Positions 1-6,192 of a stretch of 7,357 nucleotides of DNA are shown here, piece after piece. The notes below the pieces were generated by a model, which worked only from the letters and a program-made list of their open reading frames with translations, did no database searches and was not told where the DNA came from. How positions within the stretch are numbered: position 1 is the first letter of the stretch; the number at the start of each line of letters is the position of its first letter. The position numbers and the translations under genes are program-made. This stretch comes from Flavobacteriales bacterium UBA1531 (GTDB lineage Bacteria > Bacteroidota > Bacteroidia > Flavobacteriales_D > Sanyastnellaceae). The stretch is taken from the NCBI GenBank assembly GCA_002323795.1, contig DCPZ01000025.1, positions 1 to 7,357 on the forward strand. The letters run 5' to 3'.

Positions 1-353
1 GTGTGGAGTACACCGAGGGTGGAGAGTTCACAATCTTTCTGGACAATGCGGCGGGTTGCGACAGTGTGGTCACGTTGAAATTGGATCTGGAGTTCGTTGG
101 ATTAGAGGAGTCGTTGGCTGTGGAGTCCTGGAGTTTTTATCCGAATCCTGTTACCAACCAACTGTCGATTGATCTCTCGAAATGGGAGGAAGGGGGAGCG
201 GCGCTGCTGACCAATGCCATAGGGCAGGTCATTTGGGAGCAACAAGTCCGAGGTATCGCAATTATCGACGTTTCGGCCTTTGCACGTGGCGTCTATACGG
301 TCGAGGTGCGGGGTCTCAAGACGCGCGAGCGCCAAACGGTTATCCTGAGGTAA
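1..353 (+). CDS. C-terminal end of a T9SS-exported protein (partial, 5' end outside window)
   Basis: The reading frame is open to the left edge, so only about 117 C-terminal residues are visible. The GTG at base 3 is an internal Val codon, not a start. Residues about 7-30 (EFTIFLDNAAGCDSVVTL) match the end of a repeat unit common in large Bacteroidota surface proteins, which typically ends in GCDSVVTL. Residues about 43-116 form a type A T9SS sorting domain: the SFYPNPVTNQLSID opening, the turn NAIGQVIWEQ, the strand GVYTVEVRG and a basic end (QTVILR). The sorting domain predicts Sec export followed by T9SS passage across the outer membrane, with removal of the tail and release or surface attachment. 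The function of the missing N-terminal part cannot be known from here. No clear terminator follows in the 108 bases before the convergent deiminase gene. Confidence 0.88.
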   Translation, partial: VEYTEGGEFTIFLDNAAGCDSVVTLKLDLEFVGLEESLAVESWSFYPNPVTNQLSIDLSKWEEGGAALLTNAIGQVIWEQQVRGIAIIDVSAFARGVYTVEVRGLKTRERQTVILR

Positions 354-461
354 TTGCGAGAAGTTTCTCATTCTCAGCGGCAGTGACGCAGGGGAAGCCA
401 CGAAATTAGCTTGGGTATTGCAAGGGGCCTCGGATGCTTTTTCTTGGACTCCACTTCGGGT

Positions 462-1712
462 CTAATCCCGACGATAAATTTTCTCGATGGTGCCGTTTTC
501 ATAGCGCCTGATGTACAGTTGTTTCGTTTCGAGAAACTGGACTTCTCGCCCCATCATATCGAAGGTTTGTGAAACATGACCACGTGCTCCAAAACGTTCC
601 GGTCGCTGGAGGGAAAGGCTTGTGGCACCCAACGGCTGCTGTTGGGTGACGCAATGCACCATGCCGCCCCATTGCAGCATGTTTTGACAGTTGATGCCAA
701 CGGCCGTCCGCTCAGGGTAAAGCCCTTGTATGATTTCGAGTGCCACGGAGTCCATGGAATCATCGTAGTCAGGGACAAGTACGACGGAATTGCCTACGTA
801 GTAGTTGACGTATGAGCTGCGGAAGCCAATGCTCTGACCCCAAGTGGTTTGGACCGGTTCCTGCGTCAGCGGCAAATTGACTCGGGAATAAGGAAGGCCG
901 TTGGCATTGATAGCTTGATCAATGATGTTGCGGTCTTCAGAACTGACATACCAGTAGGCCAGGTCGGCGTCATTCATGGTCACTAGGGTGTGGCCGCCAA
1001 CAAATTTCACAAAGCCGTCGATGTGCTGGTCCGTTATGTCTTCGTTTCCTCCGAATTGCCCGTCCAACCAGATGACCTGTTCAACCCCGAGGTAGGTAGT
1101 GAAATACGCCTCAATTTCACTTTCGGTGAGATCAGGATTTCGATCTGCACCTGTGATGGAGGAGCGAGTGGCCATGAGGGTTCCGTGCCCATCGACTTCG
1201 ATGGCACCACCTTCTAAGACCATGGCGCTCAGGTCGATCACCGGGAGGTCCAAGTCCATTGCAACAGCAAGCGGAACGGCATCGTCCAACGCGAATGGCG
1301 CGTCACCGCCCCATCCGTTGAACCCCCAATCCAAAACAACCCACTGCCCGTCTGCGCCCTGGGCGAAAATTGGGCCGTTGTCTCGGATCCAAAAGTCATC
1401 AGTCGGGCACAGCAGGAAATCAATTTGACTAAGATCGACCTCAGCGTTTTCGAGGAGTTCAGTGATGTGAACTGCCTCGTCTTCGTTGTAGGCTACGATG
1501 TGAACGCGTTCACCGGAGGACAGTGCGGCTGTCATTTGTACCCAACTGGATTCCACGTCCTCTGCGCCCGAACCATAGGTATAGTTGTGAGGCCATTGCA
1601 GCCAAGTTCCCTCGTGCATAAAGTCTTCGTTCGGCATGGTGTATTGTGCCCAACACTGGACAGCACTCGTTTCCAGGAAAAGAATTGAGACAAAAGTTAG
1701 AAGTATTCTCAT
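462..1712 (-). CDS. Exported agmatine deiminase / Porphyromonas-type peptidylarginine deiminase family protein
   Basis: This is a guanidine-group-modifying hydrolase of the PAD_porph/agmatine deiminase family, which converts agmatine or an arginine-like guanidine to a carbamoyl (citrulline-like) product plus ammonia. I place the start at the ATG at 1712 (416 aa), because it opens directly onto a signal peptide (MRILLTFVSILFL... ending CWA|Q, about residue 22). The frame extends to 1754, adding 14 residues. Motifs, numbered from this start, are DDFWIRDNGP (105-114), DWGFNGWGG (128-136), LEGGAIE (166-172), HIDGF with catalytic-type His230 and Asp232, and GGMVHCVTQQQP with nucleophile Cys354. 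All expected catalytic positions are present. The FNGWGG segment resembles agmatine deiminases more than P. gingivalis PPAD, so a small substrate seems likelier than peptidyl-arginine (inference). The last ~35 residues (FDMMGREVQ..., QLYIRRYENGTIEKIYRR) resemble a shortened T9SS sorting tail. The gene is divergent from the next one, with 205 bases between them. Confidence 0.9.
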   Translation of the reverse strand: MRILLTFVSILFLETSAVQCWAQYTMPNEDFMHEGTWLQWPHNYTYGSGAEDVESSWVQMTAALSSGERVHIVAYNEDEAVHITELLENAEVDLSQIDFLLCPTDDFWIRDNGPIFAQGADGQWVVLDWGFNGWGGDAPFALDDAVPLAVAMDLDLPVIDLSAMVLEGGAIEVDGHGTLMATRSSITGADRNPDLTESEIEAYFTTYLGVEQVIWLDGQFGGNEDITDQHIDGFVKFVGGHTLVTMNDADLAYWYVSSEDRNIIDQAINANGLPYSRVNLPLTQEPVQTTWGQSIGFRSSYVNYYVGNSVVLVPDYDDSMDSVALEIIQGLYPERTAVGINCQNMLQWGGMVHCVTQQQPLGATSLSLQRPERFGARGHVSQTFDMMGREVQFLETKQLYIRRYENGTIEKIYRRD

Positions 1713-1917
1713 TGCTGCAATATAGAATGACTTACTCCATCCTCGCTGGAGCAAGTGCAGTGCTCATTTTGGTTTTGATATTGGACTTTGATGATGCCGA
1801 AAGAATAGGATGTAAATCGGTTCATACCGGTGTGCTCGTTCCGAAATCTTAACTTCAGATCGGCAGTGGAGATGTTAAGGATTCAATTTTTGAGCGAAAA
1901 CGCACTATCCTTGCTTT

Positions 1918-2817
1918 ATGTTACAATTAATACAATTCCGGTGGCTGGCCGTTTTTTTGGGTTTGCTTCTCATGGCCCCTAATTCAATGGCGCAAGAGGA
2001 TACGGGCTCATCGCCCCAAGAGAGGCGTTACGTCTGCATAACGATGGTCACACAAGTCTTGAGATGTGGATATTTAATCGACGATAATGGAAGGGAGATT
2101 ACATTGGAAACACCAGAAATCGGTGTGATTATTCTGCCCAAAAGCGATGTGATTTCGATACAGGATGCGCCGATAGGAGCGCGTTCGCAGAGCATGAACC
2201 CATCGAGTCAGCGGGCTCAACAAAGCATTCTCAATCCGGACCGTGCCCCTCAGTCTTCGAGGTACTTTTTTGCACCTTCGGCACTGCCTATGGAGCAAGA
2301 AGAGGGATATGCACATTTAAATCCGCTCCTCTTAAACGTAACTGGCCAAGTGACCGAGAACCTGATGCTCGGAGGCGCACTTTCGTGGGTCGGTTTCGGA
2401 GCGACATTGAAGGCATCTGCCAAATTAAGTGATGAAGTGTATGCATCCGTTGGTGCGATGGGCTTAGTTGGATTTTATAACTTGGGCCCTACCTTTTTTC
2501 CGTTTGTGAACTTGACCAGGGGAAACCAAAACAACCACCAGTCCATCGCTTTTGCGGCCTTGAATTTTGACGGTCAAGTTTCACCAATGATCAATTTCAG
2601 TGCATGCAAAGAGATCAATCCAAGGGTTTGGCTCATCACTGAAAATTACTACTTCGCAGACCCCATGCTTTTCAGCGAACAGTTACTGATTTCTGTTGGC
2701 GGCCGGTGGTGGAAGAGCAACCGGAACAGGTTGGGAGAGTTTGCTTTGATGATGATGATTACCGAGGATGGGGAGGCAATTCCGATACCTTGGTTTGGGG
2801 CAACGTGGCCTTTCTAA
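1918..2817 (+). CDS. Predicted outer-membrane beta-barrel-like protein of unknown function, with signal peptide
   Basis: The protein has 299 aa. It begins with a signal peptide (hydrophobic WLAVFLGLLLMA, probable cleavage SMA|QE after residue 25). Residues about 38-82 form a small beta-rich segment (RYVCITMV...GYLIDDNGREITLETPEIGVIILPKSDVISI), recalling the N-terminal 'effect of a signal, stored as a T/E-rich strand pair' seen ahead of barrels in Bacteroidota hypothetical proteins. A linker rich in Q, S, P and R follows (about 83-115). The signature RYFFAPSALPMEQEEGY (115-131) and then NVTGQVTENLMLGGALSW match a family whose members read 'FF.PSA..M..GEGYY...ITDN.S.GGG'. The rest alternates polar and hydrophobic residues with many Gly and aromatics. 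It ends IPWFGATWPF, with the terminal Phe typical of outer-membrane barrels. Function is unknown and no catalytic motif is visible. The ATG at 1918 is preferred because the signal peptide begins there; no strong ribosome binding site precedes it. Confidence 0.8.
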   Translation: MLQLIQFRWLAVFLGLLLMAPNSMAQEDTGSSPQERRYVCITMVTQVLRCGYLIDDNGREITLETPEIGVIILPKSDVISIQDAPIGARSQSMNPSSQRAQQSILNPDRAPQSSRYFFAPSALPMEQEEGYAHLNPLLLNVTGQVTENLMLGGALSWVGFGATLKASAKLSDEVYASVGAMGLVGFYNLGPTFFPFVNLTRGNQNNHQSIAFAALNFDGQVSPMINFSACKEINPRVWLITENYYFADPMLFSEQLLISVGGRWWKSNRNRLGEFALMMMITEDGEAIPIPWFGATWPF

Positions 2818-2964
2818 AGTCCAGATAGTTTTTATAGTTTGGGCTCAAGCTGAGACATTAGGGGCTCTGGGCCGGCATTTTTGCAGTCAATTCATTCGTC
2901 ACTTTTCGCAATGGGGCTGGCCTGAGCGCGGTACAGGAATCGCCAAATGGTCCAAGTTAACGGT

Positions 2965-4245
2965 TTATAATAAAGCAGCTAGCCGCTCCGCTTCAGCAAC
3001 CGCGTGGGTAATGGAAACACCACTAGCTCCCCATCCAACGTAGGAGCAGTTCAATGGATTTTGCGTGATTTTCATCATGTGTCCCGGCCTGTAAGTCGGG
3101 ATTTTTCGAGTGCCGATGCAACTGAAAATGGCAGGATTGGCGGCAAGTAATTGCTCAGCGCAGGTAAGCACCGATTCCTTCGATTGATTCCATCGCGTGT
3201 GTGGAACCATTAAGCGAAAGAGCCTATGATCGTCTGGGGCACGTTTTGCGCTGTGACAGTCGCTTTCGTGCAAAATTCCACTTATTGGATATTTCTCATC
3301 AGGAATTAATGTGCCGTAGCCCACTTCGATATGGCTGACTTGGCTTTCATGATAACCGATCGCGAACACTGAAATTTCAGTCATTCCCCCGTCTATCAGC
3401 TTTCCTGGTGCGGACCAAACGACTGCAGACTGCGGAATGTGGAAGTCTCGCGCAATCTCATCGGCACTGGACGGCTTGGAATTCAATTTGATCGTTACGT
3501 TCTCAAGGCTTTCCAGTTTTTCCGTTAATGCCTCAATGAGTGTAGACATGCCATCTTGAAAAGATGCCAGGGTTCCATTTTTAGGCGTAAAAATTGGATA
3601 GGTTGATTTGATTTTTCGCCTGAGAAAGGCTGCAGGTAACGGCGGTTTACCACCGAATCCTGTAATCGACGGTATTAAGAAGTCGGCATCAACATTTGAA
3701 GCCCGGTCATTCACGATGCCGAGACAAAGAGCATCCGAAATTTCGGTATTCGGTATTGTCTCTGCGACTGATTGTCCACCTAATCTTGACTTTAAGATGG
3801 CCCTCCGCAGTTTAAAGGGGCCGATTTTAAATAGAGACAAAAAGGACAATTTATGCGGCACGTCATTTATCAAAATCCACCTTGCTTTTGCTTTTGGATT
3901 TGATGACTTAAACGAGTCTGATAAACCTAGGTCCTCGACGAGCCTCCAGAAAGAAGGGTGCGGCCTAGCTGCATTCACTGCCACATCGCAGATCCATTCT
4001 CCATCACGCCATGTCTTGATTACTCCTCCAAGGCAATTGTTCTTTTCTAAAACAACAATTTCGATATCCGGTCTTTTTTCTGCAATTCGATAAGCGCAGC
4101 ACAACCCTGATAAGCCGCCGCCGACAATTACGATTTTGTTTGATTTACCGAAATCAGAATTCACGAGCAGTGGACGCCGCATTTCATCACCGTAACGGAG
4201 CCAATCGGACTTGCTTTTTTGCCTTCTATCTAACGCTTTTACCAT
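2965..4245 (-). CDS. HemY-type protoporphyrinogen/coproporphyrinogen oxidase-like FAD-dependent amine-oxidase-fold protein
   Basis: This 426-aa flavoprotein probably belongs to haem biosynthesis, where HemY-type enzymes oxidise (proto/copro)porphyrinogen to the porphyrin using FAD and oxygen. The FAD Rossmann motif is IVIVGGGLSG (38-47), with the ribose-binding acidic residue in VVLEK (64-68) and then NCLGGVIKTW (70-79), the GG-R/K-T segment of this superfamily. Family-like stretches continue through the protein: DADFLIPSITGFGGKPPLP (186-204), SFQDGMSTLIEAL (228-240), VVWSAP (275-280) and VGYGTLIPDEKYPISGILHES (308-328). The last is close to the HemY 'GFGvLvP...lG..f.S' block and is followed by RAPDD. 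The C-terminal YVGWGASGVSITHAVAEAERLA is the second FAD-contact region. About 36 residues precede the Rossmann strand, longer than usual, so the Met at 4182 is an alternative start. It lies 16 bases downstream of the glycosyltransferase and is probably co-transcribed with it. Some other FAD-dependent desaturase or oxidase remains possible. Confidence 0.78.
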   Translation of the reverse strand: MVKALDRRQKSKSDWLRYGDEMRRPLLVNSDFGKSNKIVIVGGGLSGLCCAYRIAEKRPDIEIVVLEKNNCLGGVIKTWRDGEWICDVAVNAARPHPSFWRLVEDLGLSDSFKSSNPKAKARWILINDVPHKLSFLSLFKIGPFKLRRAILKSRLGGQSVAETIPNTEISDALCLGIVNDRASNVDADFLIPSITGFGGKPPLPAAFLRRKIKSTYPIFTPKNGTLASFQDGMSTLIEALTEKLESLENVTIKLNSKPSSADEIARDFHIPQSAVVWSAPGKLIDGGMTEISVFAIGYHESQVSHIEVGYGTLIPDEKYPISGILHESDCHSAKRAPDDHRLFRLMVPHTRWNQSKESVLTCAEQLLAANPAIFSCIGTRKIPTYRPGHMMKITQNPLNCSYVGWGASGVSITHAVAEAERLAALL

Positions 4246-4261
4246 GAAATTACCATTGCAC

Positions 4262-5176
4262 CTATTTCATAACCGTTGGAAAGTGATTTTGATTCAAATA
4301 GGTCACCACCTCCTCAACGCGCACCCACTCCGCTTCATGAGACGTTAGATAATTGCCGTACCATGGACGGGTTTCATTCGCATCAGTGACTCCAAAAAGA
4401 CCTAAAACTGGAGCTCCGAAAAAAGATGCGAGATGCATGGCGCCACTGTCATTGGTGAGGACACAATCAGCAAGACGCATCACAGCTGCTGTAATGGGGA
4501 GGTCCGCAGCAATAACCGGTTTTCCAGGGTACTCTTTTTGAAAGCGAGCCTTGTCACCTTTTGCCACAACACCCAGTATTGCTCTACCCTCGTAACTCTC
4601 TATAAAATCATTCCAGTAAGGCCATTCCTTATTCTGGCCCTTGTGCAGGTTGGCAGCGTACGGGCAAACGACAATGAAGGGTTCATCAAGGACATCCTTC
4701 ACTAAATTCTTTGCGATGTATTGGCTCTCTGGATCGACCGGAATAAAGCCATCTTCAGCTTTTAGCGTGTTAACGTCCTCGATGAAAGATCTACCCAGAT
4801 CGCAGTATTGCTCTACACGATGCATGTTGGAGCTAATCGGGATGCGATGAGAACACAGAAAGTGATGACCGATGGACGGTAGTCTCGCAATCTTTGTTGG
4901 CAATAGTGCTGACAAGGAGGATGGACAGAGAATAGCACGAGAAAATCCTTCGTCACGGTATCGACGAGCTAACCAAAACGCATCTCGTATTCGAGAATCA
5001 CCGACCACGGAGAAATTGGTTGCTGAAAAAATAGCTTGCGCCGCTGGATGTCCGAAACATGTAAAGTCAACTCCGGCATTGGATAGTCGCAATAGCAGAG
5101 GATATGTCATAAGGGTATCTCCAAGCCAATTTGGCAAACGGATAGCCAACTTTTCGTATCGTTGATTCTCGGCCAC
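4262..5176 (-). CDS. Glycosyltransferase family 9 (heptosyltransferase-like) protein
   Basis: The protein has 304 aa and a GT-B fold signature of family 9, the group that includes the ADP-heptose:LPS heptosyltransferases WaaC and WaaF. Evidence: the N-terminal acceptor-domain motif AIRLPNWLGDTLMTYPLL (11-28), with the conserved Gly-Asp; the interdomain/nucleotide segment VVCPYAANLHKGQNKEWP (169-186); and the donor-binding block LTNDSGAMHLASFFGAPVLG (240-259), followed by LFGVTDANETRPWYG. It has no signal peptide or membrane helix, as expected for a cytoplasmic, membrane-peripheral transferase building the lipopolysaccharide core or a related glycan. The start is GTG at 5176: an in-frame stop lies just upstream, and the next in-frame Met (residue 23) would cut into the motif. 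It is slightly shorter than the roughly 320-350 aa of classical heptosyltransferases. The exact sugar donor cannot be inferred. It is the first gene of a probable two-gene unit with the HemY-like gene. Confidence 0.88.
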   Translation of the reverse strand: MAENQRYEKLAIRLPNWLGDTLMTYPLLLRLSNAGVDFTCFGHPAAQAIFSATNFSVVGDSRIRDAFWLARRYRDEGFSRAILCPSSLSALLPTKIARLPSIGHHFLCSHRIPISSNMHRVEQYCDLGRSFIEDVNTLKAEDGFIPVDPESQYIAKNLVKDVLDEPFIVVCPYAANLHKGQNKEWPYWNDFIESYEGRAILGVVAKGDKARFQKEYPGKPVIAADLPITAAVMRLADCVLTNDSGAMHLASFFGAPVLGLFGVTDANETRPWYGNYLTSHEAEWVRVEEVVTYLNQNHFPTVMK

Positions 5177-5352
5177 TCTTCACATTATTGTCAACACGTT
5201 CGACCTCGACATAAGAAGAGGCAATTTATGAAATCTGGCTAAAGCATGGAGATATGAGACTATGAATTACATGGATTTTTGCTGACACAGCGTCACAATG
5301 AAATGACCAAATAAAAGGCGCACTTGTAGAGTTCATATATGAATTTATTTAC

Positions 5353-5370
5353 ACCGAGGTCGGTTTTTTT
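5353..5370 (+). terminator. Possible small intrinsic terminator with no obvious upstream gene
   Basis: ACCG-AGGT-CGGT forms a four-pair hairpin with a four-base loop, followed immediately by seven T's. The stem is short for a terminator. No plus-strand gene ends upstream within this interval; the last plus-strand gene stops at 2817. If real, it would end an unannotated small transcript. A second copy of CGGTG at 5372-5376 could pair with CACCG at 5352-5356 instead, making the two stems mutually exclusive. Confidence 0.35.
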
Positions 5371-5466
5371 GCGGTGCTTGGACAATGGCTCAAGAGTAGC
5401 TGAAGAATATCGTCCAGGCCTCGGAGTCTTTTCTGGAAAGCCCTTCTAACCTCATTCCAACTTTCG

Positions 5467-5487
5467 AATTTGTTACATGTACAAATT
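5467..5487. repeat. 21-base near-palindrome upstream of the lipoprotein gene
   Basis: AATTTG, one extra T, TACATGTA, then CAAATT: ten complementary pairs around a central CATG, with a single unpaired base at 5473. It lies 35 bases before the ATG at 5522, where an operator or an mRNA 5' hairpin would be expected. It also swallows the alternative upstream ATG at 5477. That is a further reason to place the lipoprotein start at 5522. Confidence 0.4.
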
Positions 5488-5521
5488 GGCAGTACTTTCA
5501 CCGCCATCTAACTTTATCTAC

Positions 5522-6049
5522 ATGAAAAATATCTTGACTTTGTGTTCTGCGATTCTGCTAATCGTTGGTTGTAACCAGAGCACTGTCGACTGTCCTGAAG
5601 TTGACATGTCTACGTACGAAAAGAACCAGGCTACAGTGGAGCGAATGTTCGCTGGTTTTCAAGCCGGCGAAATCGACCCTTCCATTTATGCTGCAGATTT
5701 CACTGATGTCGGCACCGGGTTCAATGAAGTCGATCGGAGCAAGGAAGAAGCCATTGAGCAGTACGGGATGTTCACATCTCTTTTGAGCATGGATCTCCAG
5801 GAATCGGTGTACCTCCCGGGCGTTGACTCGGTAAACTTTGAGGTTGACGGCAGCGTCCGATATTATGGTCAATGGCAGATGCAGATGGGCGAAGCAACCC
5901 AACAGCTAATGGCATATGGAAGTTTTGAATTCAACGAGGCAGGTGAGATGACCAATCTCGCGCATTATGGTGACTGGACTGCGACGTTCAATGCACTACT
6001 AGTGGAAAATCCGGAGATTATGGAGCAAATGATGCAAGCGGCTGAGTAA
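5522..6049 (+). CDS. Small lipoprotein with an NTF2/SnoaL-like domain
   Basis: I start this gene at 5522 (175 aa), not at the in-frame ATG at 5477. From here the protein opens with a textbook lipoprotein signal: MKN, a hydrophobic stretch ILTLCSAILLI, then the lipobox IVGC with Cys17 as the acylated residue. The mature protein should therefore be membrane-anchored in the envelope. A short linker is followed by a single alpha+beta domain: helix TYEKNQATVERMFAGFQAGE, then YAADFTDVGTGFNEVDRSKEEAIEQY, then strands SVRYYGQWQMQMG, QQLMAYGSFEFNEAGEMTNLAHYGDW. This 'helix, short insertion, curved sheet ending in F-N-E-x-G-K/E-I' order is that of SnoaL/NTF2-like proteins. Many of these bind small ligands without a fixed catalytic set, so no reaction is proposed. 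A second Cys (in VDCPEVD) lies just after the anchor. A strong terminator follows 48 bases after the stop. Confidence 0.82.
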   Translation: MKNILTLCSAILLIVGCNQSTVDCPEVDMSTYEKNQATVERMFAGFQAGEIDPSIYAADFTDVGTGFNEVDRSKEEAIEQYGMFTSLLSMDLQESVYLPGVDSVNFEVDGSVRYYGQWQMQMGEATQQLMAYGSFEFNEAGEMTNLAHYGDWTATFNALLVENPEIMEQMMQAAE

Positions 6050-6096
6050 GCCCGATGCAAATTGCTGTTAGCAGTATAAGCCTAATAGACTACCTA

Positions 6097-6140
6097 GAAA
6101 ATCCTCGTCCCAGCAATGGTGGCGGGGATTTTCATTTTGC
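6097..6140. terminator. Intrinsic terminator between convergent genes, possibly bidirectional
   Basis: GAAAATCCTCG (6097-6107) pairs with CGGGGATTTTC (6123-6133) in an 11-pair stem with one T-G wobble. Two further pairs are possible inside the loop, and a T-rich tail (TTTTCATTTTG) follows. It ends the lipoprotein transcript on the plus strand. Because the stem is flanked by A's on its left arm, it could also serve the minus-strand gene whose stop is about 60 bases away. This A-rich/T-rich 'AATCC...GGATT' form is common at Bacteroidota gene ends. Confidence 0.75.
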
Positions 6141-6192
6141 GAACAAGCGCAATGATTCAATGTATGTGCAACAACCTAAATCTTATTTGGCA

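Larger units (their letters stand above)
5177..5521. other. 345-base intergenic region with palindromes and a hairpin plus T-run
   Basis: The region lies between the divergent glycosyltransferase (-) and lipoprotein (+) genes, so it should hold both promoters. I found no clean Bacteroidota promoter pair (TTG, about 20 bases, TAnnTTTG) on either strand. It contains a 12-base perfect palindrome (5332-5343), a small hairpin followed by seven T's (5353-5370) and a 21-base near-palindrome (5467-5487). A 36-codon open frame at 5339-5449 (+) is present, but it runs through the hairpin and is not supported as a gene. No tRNA or other known RNA was recognised. Confidence 0.6.

Noticed and set aside
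354..461. GAGAA / TTCTC inverted repeat after the first gene
   Set aside because: The loop would be only two bases and no T-run follows.
1906..1913. TATCCTTG, a near match to the Bacteroidota -7 box TAnnTTTG, upstream of the barrel gene
   Set aside because: The nearest upstream TTTG (1889-1892) is only 13 bases away, too close, and the transcript would begin almost at the ATG.
2818..2964. GGCCGGC / GCTGGCC complementary arms between the barrel and HemY-like genes
   Set aside because: The arms are about 45 bases apart, with a wobble pair and no T-run on either strand; not a credible terminator.
2768..3043. 91-codon plus-strand open frame bridging the barrel gene and the HemY-like gene
   Set aside because: It overlaps the 3' ends of two supported genes and has no domain or start signal.
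3608..4093. 161-codon plus-strand open frame opposite the HemY-like gene
   Set aside because: It is antisense to a well-supported coding sequence with clear FAD motifs; its translation shows no recognisable domain.
5486..5516. TTG (5486-5488), 20 bases, TAACTTTA (5509-5516): a possible promoter for the lipoprotein gene
   Set aside because: The spacing is right and the -7 box has one mismatch, but the start of transcription would fall on the ATG at 5522, requiring a leaderless message. Too weak to list as a feature.
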